A DNA stretch of 41,977 nt from CAZFGK01 sp964518635 (GTDB lineage Bacteria; Zixibacteria; MSB-5A5; GN15; FEB-12): assembly GCA_964518635.1 (NCBI GenBank), contig CAZFGK010000022.1, positions 1 through 41,977 of the forward strand. The letters are read 5' to 3'. Positions 26,789 to 34,003 of this stretch are shown in pieces; position 1 is the first letter of the stretch, and the number at the start of each line of letters is the position of its first letter. The translations under genes and the position numbers were made by a program. Below the pieces are notes generated by a model. That model was not told where the DNA came from, did no database searches, and saw nothing but the letters and a program-made list of their open reading frames with translations.

Positions 26789-27353
26789 TGCAGCTCCTCT
26801 GCTATTGGATTGGTGACTCAGTTTCTTGAATGTATCAAGTTAAGTATTTCTCGCAAATGAAGGTGTATCTCTGTGGGCGGCAGACCTCCCGGTCTGCCCC
26901 TTCATGATTTCACCCTGATCCGCCGCGGCGTGTCGAAGCATGACATCCACCATGTAAGAAAGATGAATACGTCCCCCTTCGACAGGCTCAGGGTGACAAG
27001 AGGGGCAATTCTTGTAGGGATGGTCCCCCGCCGCGGTGAGCGAACCGGCCTCTTCTGAAAAAGAAATAAGGACCTGGAACCCACCGCTTTATTCGCTTCG
27101 CGAATATTCGCAGTGGGGCACCGAAGAGAGAGATGCTTACGTGAGCGGCAGACGCCCTAGTCTGCCCCTTCATGATTTCACCCTGAGCTTGTCGAAGGGT
27201 TTTCTTTTCTTTGGTGCCCTACTGCGCAGACTCCGGAGGAGGCAAGCGGTGGGTTCCCGGTCTGATTTTCTAGAGACAAGACGGCGGCTTGGAAGCCAAG
27301 CACGTCCTACAAGAAACGTCACCCTGATCCGCTGCGGCGGATCGAAGGGTCTT
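26789..27353. repeat. Intergenic block of REP-like repeats
   Basis: This 565-base spacer has no gene. It contains the GGCAGACC hairpin (26879-26898), a second one built on GGCAGAC/GTCTGCC (about 27147-27166), the CCTTCGACAGGCTCAGGG unit (26976-26993), its inverse (27179-27198), a CTTGTAGGGATGGTCCC element (27011-27055) and a variant CCCTGATCCGCTGCGGCGGA (27322-27341). The last unit ends within a few bases of the mutM stop codon. Confidence 0.8.
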
Positions 27354-28202
27354 CTATTTCATTCTTTGACAATGTGTACACAGATGCGCAGATCGACTGC
27401 CGATCACGATGCGTCGAATGAGATGATCACAGCGTGAGCATCGCTCATTCTCTCGACCATAGACTTTCAGATAAGACTGATTCGATCCGACCTGTCCATT
27501 CACCCCGCGATAGCTGTCGACCGATGTCCCCATTCGTTTGATGGCGAGTTTTAGTAATCTCTGGATGTGACCGTGTAACTCGGCGAGTTTCTTCGCAGAA
27601 ATTGACTTCGTGAGTTTCAGCGGATGAATTTTCGAAACCCAGAGTGATTCATCGGCATAGATATTCCCGACTCCTGCAACAAATGACTGATCCAGTAGCG
27701 CGGCTTTGATCTGACGATTCGTTCGCTGTGCTCGTGCGACAAATTCCTGAGCAGAAATTTCTAGTGGCTCCGGACCGAGTGTGCCGAATGATGCGTGTGA
27801 TAGGAGTTCAGATTGTGTCAGCAATCGCCAACGACCAAATCGACGGTAGTCATTGAAGCGAATTTCCAGTGCGTCTTTCGCTGTCGAACCGAGTGTCATG
27901 ACAAACAGATCATGCGGAGTTCGTGGTTCACTGACCGCGACATGGCGGAACTGACCGGTCATCTTCAGATGCACCCAGAGAATCAGATCGCTCGTAAGTG
28001 AGATGAGAATGTTTTTACCTCGTCGTTCGACTGAAGTGATGATCTGACCGACGAGCAGCTTTTCTAAATTCGCATCTGGAATCGATTTCGTGATTTCGAT
28101 TGAACGAGAGGGAGCGAAGACTTCCAATTTCTCAATTTTCTGACCAATGAGTATCGGGCGAAGCCCGCGAACGACAGTCTCTACTTCGGGAAGTTCAGGC
28201 AT
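27354..28202 (-). CDS. mutM: Formamidopyrimidine-DNA glycosylase (Fpg/MutM)
   Basis: A protein of 282 residues that removes oxidised purines such as 8-oxoguanine and nicks the DNA (base excision repair). The N terminus MPELPEVETVVRGL is diagnostic: Pro2 is the catalytic nucleophile and Glu3 the acid. Lys63 in ERRGKNILI is the conserved lysine for the beta-elimination step. HLKMTGQF and VAGVGNIYADE are family motifs in the DNA-binding region. The C terminus has the four-cysteine zinc finger (CSRC, then CTHC) with the conserved arginine in GSRSAHLC. It is the last gene of the ileS-dksA-like-lspA-DUF1858 group, 25 bases after the previous stop. Confidence 0.97.
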   Translation of the reverse strand: MPELPEVETVVRGLRPILIGQKIEKLEVFAPSRSIEITKSIPDANLEKLLVGQIITSVERRGKNILISLTSDLILWVHLKMTGQFRHVAVSEPRTPHDLFVMTLGSTAKDALEIRFNDYRRFGRWRLLTQSELLSHASFGTLGPEPLEISAQEFVARAQRTNRQIKAALLDQSFVAGVGNIYADESLWVSKIHPLKLTKSISAKKLAELHGHIQRLLKLAIKRMGTSVDSYRGVNGQVGSNQSYLKVYGRENERCSRCDHLIRRIVIGSRSAHLCTHCQRMK

Positions 28203-28227
28203 ATGGTGAGGATGATTGCTTTTAGGT

Positions 28228-28551
28228 CTAGTAGTTCAAGCCGCGAGCACGGTCACGCGCGAGACGTCGCTCGGTCGGAGTCTGTACTATGAGAGATGCT
28301 GGTTCTGAAATCTGTACATCGCACTTAGAAGTCAGACCGGCGGCTTCACTCAATTCAGCAAGAAGCTGGTCAAGTGAGACCGCGTACAATTTCGCCGCCA
28401 GCCATAAGGGCTCGGTATGTTGACTCGGGCAATGATGACAGCCGCCGTGAAAGTACTTTTCAATAACTGGTTTCGTACTTGGATAATGCGTGAAGACCTG
28501 ACCGATAGTCATCTCACCGGTAATTTCCTGATGCAACTGATCGTTGCTCAT
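28228..28551 (-). CDS. DUF1858 domain protein
   Basis: A small protein of 107 residues. The region EMTIGQVFTHYPSTKPVIEK, then YFHGGCHHC and LWLAAKLYAVSLDQLLAEL, fits the DUF1858 fold, also found at the N terminus of ScdA/RIC-type iron-sulfur repair proteins and in hybrid-cluster-related proteins; GGCHHC carries the two conserved cysteines. The ATG overlaps the lspA stop as ATGA and no ribosome site precedes it (CCCCCGC), so translational coupling is likely. The C-terminal 40 residues are basic and without family resemblance. Its role is not known; a redox or metal role is the usual guess. Confidence 0.8.
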   Translation of the reverse strand: MSNDQLHQEITGEMTIGQVFTHYPSTKPVIEKYFHGGCHHCPSQHTEPLWLAAKLYAVSLDQLLAELSEAAGLTSKCDVQISEPASLIVQTPTERRLARDRARGLNY

Positions 28552-29147
28552 GCGGGGGAATCAGTCGGAGTGATCAGAGTGCTCGTTTTTTTCTCCGGCT
28601 GCGTCCAACGCTGCGGGAGAAACATAGTGACAAGTATGAAAACAATTGAGCAGGTAATGGCGGCATCAGCGATATTGAATGTCCACCAGCGATCAAGTTG
28701 GTAGCCAAAGAGATTCAGATCGAAGAAATCGACATCGATGAAATCGACCACTTTGCCGATGCGCAGCCGGTCGATCACATTCCCCAATGCGCCGCCTGCA
28801 ATGAACGAAAGCGGAATGGCGACCAGTTTCTGATGACGCGACTGATAGAGATAGAAAAACAGGAGTGGAAGAATGATCAACGCAGTGATCAGATAATAAT
28901 GAGATGGGCCAAAACTGGTTCCCATCGCGCCACCGTAATTATAGACGAGAGTGAAACGAAAAAACTCGCCGATCACCGGCACGGGTGGTTGATTGGTGAG
29001 AGCATCGACCGCCCAGAGTTTGGTGATCTGATCAGACGCAATCACGCCTAGGATAATCAGAATCGGAAGAAGGAAGGGATTCGACCGCGGGCTTTGCTGA
29101 ACGGTAGTATCGGTTGTCGAGGTAGATGACAGTTCAGCGTTTTCCAG
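28548..29147 (-). CDS. lspA: Lipoprotein signal peptidase (signal peptidase II)
   Basis: A protein of 199 residues that cleaves the signal peptide from prolipoproteins at the inner membrane. Four membrane helices are visible (LLPILIILGVIASDQITKLW, HYYLITALIILPLLFFYLY, the GGALGNVIDRLRIG region, and AAITCSIVFILVTMFL). The two catalytic aspartates are in GNVIDRLRIGKVVDFIDV and FNIADAAI; NYGGAMGT replaces the usual NxGAAFG. No ATG, GTG or TTG lies in a sensible place: the best site is GAGGAG (29160-29155), 7 bases before a CTG at 29147. That start overlaps the preceding gene by 14 bases. A start at an ATG at 29288 or 29315 would add about 50 residues of out-of-frame sequence of the previous gene and is unlikely. 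Confidence 0.9.
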   Translation of the reverse strand: MENAELSSTSTTDTTVQQSPRSNPFLLPILIILGVIASDQITKLWAVDALTNQPPVPVIGEFFRFTLVYNYGGAMGTSFGPSHYYLITALIILPLLFFYLYQSRHQKLVAIPLSFIAGGALGNVIDRLRIGKVVDFIDVDFFDLNLFGYQLDRWWTFNIADAAITCSIVFILVTMFLPQRWTQPEKKTSTLITPTDSPA

Positions 29148-29520
29148 GGCGACGCTCCTCTTCGGCTGATTTACATTCGATACACAATCGTGCCTGCGGG
29201 ACTGCTTCCAGTCGCGCGGCACCAATGACTTTTTGACAACCGATACAGATACCGAAACTCCCGTCTTTGATTCGATCGAGGGCGTCATCGATGGCGAGAA
29301 TGACTTTCCCGGCATTTGATGCGAAGAGAAAACTCATCTCACGATTCATCGTGTCGGTTCCCTGATCGGCCATATGGTAGGAGTAGGCAGAGAGATCTCC
29401 CGCCTGTTCCCGCTGATTCTGCCCCGCCCCTTTGGCGCCGAGATCTTCGATCTCTTTCATCATCTCCTTCTTGAGATCAAGGAGAATCAGTTCATACTTC
29501 TTGAGGTCGGCAGATTTCAT
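29134..29520 (-). CDS. DksA/TraR family zinc-finger protein
   Basis: A protein of 128 residues. The N-terminal half is a helical coiled-coil (KKYELILLDLKKEMMKEIED, about 5-30), then QREQAGDLSAYSYHMADQGT, DTMNREMSFLF, and a C4 zinc finger (CIGCQKVIGAARLEAVPQAR, then CIEC). This matches the DksA/TraR family whose members bind RNA polymerase through its secondary channel or act as small zinc proteins next to lspA and ileS in many genomes. The shorter start at 29520 is chosen because AAGGAG is 6 bases upstream; the ATG at 29526 touches that site. Whether it has true DksA function with ppGpp is uncertain, since the conserved DxxDxA tip motif is not present. Confidence 0.88.
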   Translation of the reverse strand: MKSADLKKYELILLDLKKEMMKEIEDLGAKGAGQNQREQAGDLSAYSYHMADQGTDTMNREMSFLFASNAGKVILAIDDALDRIKDGSFGICIGCQKVIGAARLEAVPQARLCIECKSAEEERRPGKR

Positions 29521-29544
29521 CTTCATCTCCTTGTACGCACCAAC

Positions 29545-32500
29545 TCAGGAATTGACTCGCGTGACTTGTATCACTGCGCTCTCACCATTCACATCCCATG
29601 CAGCAGGATTTCCGGTCTCGGTCTTCTCCGGTTTCGGAATTGATGTGAAGGTCATTGCAGTTGCGAGCGTTTCCTTTATAATAAATCCTTCATGGACAGT
29701 GAGAGCATGGCGCAATGTTTCGCCAACATCCAGTTTGATTTCGATCTGGTCGGTGACTTCAAATCCGGCCGCTTTACGCATGGTCTGGATCTTGTTGATC
29801 GTCTCGCGAGCGAAGCCTTCGGCGCGGAGTGTATCGGTGATAGTCGTCGCAATAGCAACTCCGAGAGTACCTTCGGTGACGACAGCGTAGCCATCCTTTT
29901 CGGTCATGATCAATTCGATATCATCACGCGTGAGTTCGCATGAATCTCCATTGAGAGCAAGAGTCGTCTTCCCACTTTTTGCAAAGCGCGCAAGTTCTGA
30001 AGATTGAATTTTCGTTACTTCAACTCCGACCGCTTTCACTGCATTACCGAGTCGGGGGCCCGCGCTCTTGAAATTCAACTTCGCGCTGTAGCTGATCAGT
30101 GCTTCAATTTCTTCCCATGCAGCGAGAGTGACATCCTTGATATTTAACTCTTCAGCCACTACCGGCAGAAGATCATTGAATAACGGATGCTTCGTTGACG
30201 CACTGATCATCATCCGGCCGAGTGGCTGGCGAATTTTCAGATTCTTTCTGGTACGCGCGGCACGTCCCAATGAGACCGCCGTCTGAATCTGTGACATGAC
30301 GGATTCAAGCTCTTTTTCAATCTTCGACACATCTGATTTCGGAAACTGCGCGGCGTGAATCGTCGCATCGTTGCCAATTGTGCATCCCTGCAATTCCCGC
30401 CAGAACATTTCACTCGTGATCGGAGCAACCGGCGCACTTAATCTGCAGACGGTTTCAAGGGCGTGATGCAGCGTCGCATACGCACGGAACTTGTCCGGGT
30501 CATCCCCTGATCCCCAGAAACGGCGACGATTGAGTCGCACATACCAGTTCGATAATTCCTCGATCACGAAATTCTGAATCGCACGCACCGGACGAGTGAT
30601 ATCGTAGGCATCCAGTTGACGAGTGACATCGGCAACAAGTGAACTCAGTTTCGATTCGATCCAGCGATCAAAAATTGTCCGCGGGCCGGCTTTTTTCTCC
30701 AGCCAGTCGGCGATAGACATTTTGTCAGAATTCGCTCGTGAGGCAACATCATCCGTATTCGCATAGAGTGCGAAGAATGAATACGTATTGCGCAGAGTGT
30801 CGAAATGTTTCCGGACCACTTCACCAAGAGCGGCTTCATCAAACTTGGTCGGCGTCGATGGACTCGAAGTCGCGATCAGATACCAGCGGACCGGATCAGC
30901 GCCGTACTTTTCAATCGTCGCAAAGGGATCAACCACATTCCCTTTATGCTTCGACATCTTCTTCCCCTCTTTATCGAGGATGAATTCCGAGACGATCACA
31001 TTCTTAAATGGCACCTTGCCGGTGAGCATGGTCGAAATCGCAAGAAGTGAATAAAACCAGCCACGAGTCTGATCAATCGCTTCTGAGATAAACTCAGCCG
31101 GGAATCGATGCGCATCGGCGGCGAAACTTTCGATCTCTTTCTCCCCGTGGAAGACCGTCCCCCACTGCGCATACGGCATCGCGCCGGAATCGAACCAGAC
31201 ATCGATCACTTCCGGCACACGTTTCATCATGCCTTTGCAATTTGCGTCAACGCATTTCAACGTGACATCATCGATGTACGGCTTGTGCAGATCATCCGGT
31301 ACATGCGAGCCGAGTGATTTGAGCATCTCGACCGAGCCGATTGCTTTTTGTGCGTCGCAACTATCGCAGACCCACAACGGCAAGGGTGTTCCCCAGAATC
31401 GTTCGCGGGAGATTGCCCAGTCGACATTATTCTCAAGCCAATTCTGCATGCGACCAGTGCGGACATCATCCGGCACCCAGTTGATCGCATTGCTATTTGC
31501 TAGCAGCTGATCACGGAACTGCGTCGTGCGGATATACCAGGACTCACGTGCGATATAGATCAACGGCGAATGACATCGCCAGCAGAAGGGGTAGGTATGC
31601 TCGTAGATATCTTTCTTGAACATTCGCCCCGATTTTTTCAGGTCGATGATGATCGGCGTGTCGGCCTCTTTAAAAAACATCCCGGCGTACGCCCCCATAC
31701 CCGTTTTGAAATGGCCGTTTGCTTCGACTGCCTGCAGGACGGGGAGATTGTTCGCTTTGCCAAGCTCGTAGTCATCCGCACCGTAGCCGGGGGCGATATG
31801 CACAATACCGGTTCCATCTTCGAGGGTGACAAAATCACCGGCGAAGACACGAAAGGCATTCTCTTCACTCGCATAGAATGGGAAGAGTGGTTCGTAGTGC
31901 TGTCCGACGAAATCTGAACCCCGTTTGGTTTCGATGACATGAATAGCTGCATCCGCGCCGAAGACTTTTGCGACCAACGCACTCGCCATGACATACTTTT
32001 CATTCTCGAATTCAAGCAGCGAATACTCTGCATCCGCTTTGAACGCCAGTGCTGCATTCGACGGCAATGTCCACGGGGTGGTGGTCCAGACGAGATAATT
32101 GTAATCGCCGCTTTTTGACTTGAACTTGATAAAGACCGACGGGTCTTTGATGGTTTCATAGCCAAGCGCGACTTCATGACTCGACAATCCCGTTCCGCAG
32201 CGCGGGCAATAGGGAACGGTCTTATGCCCTTTATAGATCAGCCCGCGTTCATGGAAATTCGCCAGGATCGACCAGACCGATTCGATGTATTCATTGTTGA
32301 GTGTGACATACGCCTTCTCAAGATCAAGCCAGTAGCCGGTGCGCTCGGTGATCTTGTTCCAGTCGTCGAGATATTTGAACACAGACTCGCGGCATTTCTG
32401 ATTGAATGCGGCGATGCCGTATTCGACGATCTTCTGTTTGCTGTCGAGCTTGAGCTGTTTTTCGACTTCGATCTCGACCGGCAGACCGTGCGTATCCCAT

Positions 32501-32790
32501 CCCCCTTTACGGTCGACCCGATACCCCTGCATCGCCTTGTAGCGGCAGATCAGATCCTTGACGGTACGGGAGATGACATGATGAATCCCCGGGCGACCAT
32601 TGGCGGTGGGGGGACCCTCAAAGAAAACAAACGGCGGGCGACTCTCCGCGGCTTTCGTAACTTGCTGAAAGATATGATGTTCCCGCCAGAATGCGATGAC
32701 ATTCTCTTCCGCTTTGGGGAGAGAGAAATCCTCTTTGAAGGTCGCAAAACGGGGGGCGGATGGGGCGTGTGGCGAAGTCGGTTCAGACAT
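29545..32790 (-). CDS. ileS: Isoleucyl-tRNA synthetase, type 2, with GxHH signature
   Basis: A protein of 1081 residues that charges tRNA-Ile. Length and the motif set are those of type 2 bacterial/archaeal-eukaryotic IleRS. The catalytic signature lies in GPPTANGRPGIHH (residues 59-71): where most class I enzymes have HxGH this one reads G68-I69-H70-H71. The second signature, KKMSKHKGN, is near residue 610. The editing domain (TTPWTLPSNAALAF) and the anticodon-binding region (WYVRLNRRRFWG) are intact. The C terminus continues through a long type 2 extension (about 900-1081). The ATG at 32790 is chosen as the family start (MSEPTS), with a GTGAG site; an extension to 32844 is unsupported. It heads the minus-strand housekeeping group, 24 bases before the zinc protein. 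Confidence 0.96.
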   Translation of the reverse strand: MSEPTSPHAPSAPRFATFKEDFSLPKAEENVIAFWREHHIFQQVTKAAESRPPFVFFEGPPTANGRPGIHHVISRTVKDLICRYKAMQGYRVDRKGGWDTHGLPVEIEVEKQLKLDSKQKIVEYGIAAFNQKCRESVFKYLDDWNKITERTGYWLDLEKAYVTLNNEYIESVWSILANFHERGLIYKGHKTVPYCPRCGTGLSSHEVALGYETIKDPSVFIKFKSKSGDYNYLVWTTTPWTLPSNAALAFKADAEYSLLEFENEKYVMASALVAKVFGADAAIHVIETKRGSDFVGQHYEPLFPFYASEENAFRVFAGDFVTLEDGTGIVHIAPGYGADDYELGKANNLPVLQAVEANGHFKTGMGAYAGMFFKEADTPIIIDLKKSGRMFKKDIYEHTYPFCWRCHSPLIYIARESWYIRTTQFRDQLLANSNAINWVPDDVRTGRMQNWLENNVDWAISRERFWGTPLPLWVCDSCDAQKAIGSVEMLKSLGSHVPDDLHKPYIDDVTLKCVDANCKGMMKRVPEVIDVWFDSGAMPYAQWGTVFHGEKEIESFAADAHRFPAEFISEAIDQTRGWFYSLLAISTMLTGKVPFKNVIVSEFILDKEGKKMSKHKGNVVDPFATIEKYGADPVRWYLIATSSPSTPTKFDEAALGEVVRKHFDTLRNTYSFFALYANTDDVASRANSDKMSIADWLEKKAGPRTIFDRWIESKLSSLVADVTRQLDAYDITRPVRAIQNFVIEELSNWYVRLNRRRFWGSGDDPDKFRAYATLHHALETVCRLSAPVAPITSEMFWRELQGCTIGNDATIHAAQFPKSDVSKIEKELESVMSQIQTAVSLGRAARTRKNLKIRQPLGRMMISASTKHPLFNDLLPVVAEELNIKDVTLAAWEEIEALISYSAKLNFKSAGPRLGNAVKAVGVEVTKIQSSELARFAKSGKTTLALNGDSCELTRDDIELIMTEKDGYAVVTEGTLGVAIATTITDTLRAEGFARETINKIQTMRKAAGFEVTDQIEIKLDVGETLRHALTVHEGFIIKETLATAMTFTSIPKPEKTETGNPAAWDVNGESAVIQVTRVNS

Positions 32791-32861
32791 AGTCTCACAA
32801 GGTAGATGAGAAGATCGGGGATGTAAAGATTGGAGGGTTGTCATTGAAGCGGAATTGAAGT

Positions 32862-33300
32862 CGGCACCGAAGACGGAGCCGACCTCCAGAAATGCGGGAC
32901 GCGTCAGCGATCTAGGTCAGCGAGACAGATCAGCGAGTCGTTCGTCTTGTAGGGCGTGCTTGGCTTCCAGGCCGCCATCTTTCTTTCTCTTCCGTAGGGC
33001 AGTCTCCTTCTGAGGAGCTGCCATTTTGTTCATCTTGCAAACAAGAGAAAACCCGGCGAGGAACCGTGGTGAGCTTGTCGAACCATCGCCGGGCCACGGT
33101 CTTGTAGGGCAGTGTCCCGCTTCGGAACCTGCCATCTTTTCCAATTCAAAAATCAAAAGAGGCCGGTTCGGAAGCCGGACCGTCCCTACAAGAAAAGACA
33201 TCTTCATCTCACCCTGAGCCTGTCGATGGGTCTTCTTCACTTACAGACGAAGACCCTGAGCGGGTGCTCAGGGCTACCACCGAATAGGGCTACCGCCGAA
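32862..33300. repeat. REP/BIME-like repeats between ileS and the FtsB-like gene
   Basis: The spacer holds a hairpin of the CTCCGTCTTCGGAG family (about 32865-32890), several CTTGTAGGG elements (32946 onward), a compact inverted-repeat element at 33101-33192, the CACCCTGAGCCTGTCGATGG unit (33210-33229), and ACCCTGAGCGGGTGCTCAGG (33249-33270), followed by three copies of a TAGGGCTACCGC-like unit. No gene is seen. Confidence 0.8.
33101..33192. repeat. 92-bp composite element with 9-bp terminal inverted repeats (copy 1)
   Basis: Begins CTTGTAGGG and ends CCCTACAAG. The left half is an imperfect stem on GGCAGTGTCCC/GGAACCTGCC, the right half a stem on GGCCGGTT/AAGCCGGACC. A second copy lies at 38527-38617 with the same halves and a different middle. 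Confidence 0.85.
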
Positions 33301-33398
33301 TAGGGCTACCGCGGAAATGAACAACTGGCTTTGAAGCACTCAAAACCCCACCGAGGTTTCTTGTTGAATGAAACAGAAAAATTGAGATTCATTCCCAT

Positions 33399-33764
33399 AT
33401 GATCAGGCGCACCCAACGAACTAAGGCCTCTATCTTCTCCCCCGCCGGAGAACTGCTCCGTAAATTGAGCGCGGCGGAACTTCACGAACGCTGGCAACAA
33501 GTGGCAATCGGCGCGGCTGTTGCCATTGCGATCTTTCTCTATACTTCATTTACCGGTGAGAGCAGCGTGCAGAATATCATTCGGCTGGGGCTCGAACAAC
33601 GCTCGCTGACTGCGGCAAATCAGCATCGCTTCGCCGATCTGGTCGATGCCAACTATGAGATCGACCGCCTCAAACATGACCGTCTGTATCTGGAGCATAT
33701 TGCGCGGAGCAACTACCGGATGGTCTTCCCGAACGAAATTCTCTACCGCCACAAAGGGGAGTAA
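33399..33764 (+). CDS. FtsB/DivIC-like septum formation protein
   Basis: A protein of 121 residues. A short basic cytoplasmic start is followed by one membrane helix (about 36-52, AIGAAVAIAIFLYTSF), a leucine/arginine-rich coiled coil (about 60-95), and the family end EHIARSNYRMVFPNEILY, the counterpart of the ERIAREKYGMVKPGE motif. Proteins of this family link FtsL, FtsQ and FtsW in the divisome. Its usual neighbour, enolase, is also in this window but about 5.4 kb away. The ribosome site is weak. A clean terminator follows 5 bases after the stop. Confidence 0.85.
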   Translation: MIRRTQRTKASIFSPAGELLRKLSAAELHERWQQVAIGAAVAIAIFLYTSFTGESSVQNIIRLGLEQRSLTAANQHRFADLVDANYEIDRLKHDRLYLEHIARSNYRMVFPNEILYRHKGE

Positions 33765-33768
33765 CCGC

Positions 33769-33794
33769 TCCGCCGTTCCGGCGGATTCTTTTTT
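33769..33794 (+). terminator. Rho-independent terminator of the FtsB-like gene
   Basis: A 7-bp stem (33769-33775 with 33779-33785, loop TTC) is followed directly by TTCTTTTTT (33786-33794). Confidence 0.9.
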
Positions 33795-34003
33795 GTCACC
33801 CCCAGCATCCTCTTGTCACCTTGAGCCTATGGAAGGGTGATTTCTCATTACTTCCAACGGAACTTTCCCCCCACTTCCCCCATTATCACAATTTCACTCT
33901 TCCCACTCCCGCTGGACGATTTTGGGAGTTATATTCCCGGCTTCACTTTTTGGGACGTTTTAGACCTCCCTGACCAGCTCCATGACCGAACGAGAGGCCA
34001 TTG

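Noticed and set aside
27036..27437. Plus-strand reading frame of 133 codons
   Set aside because: It lies across REP-like repeats and runs into the end of mutM on the other strand.
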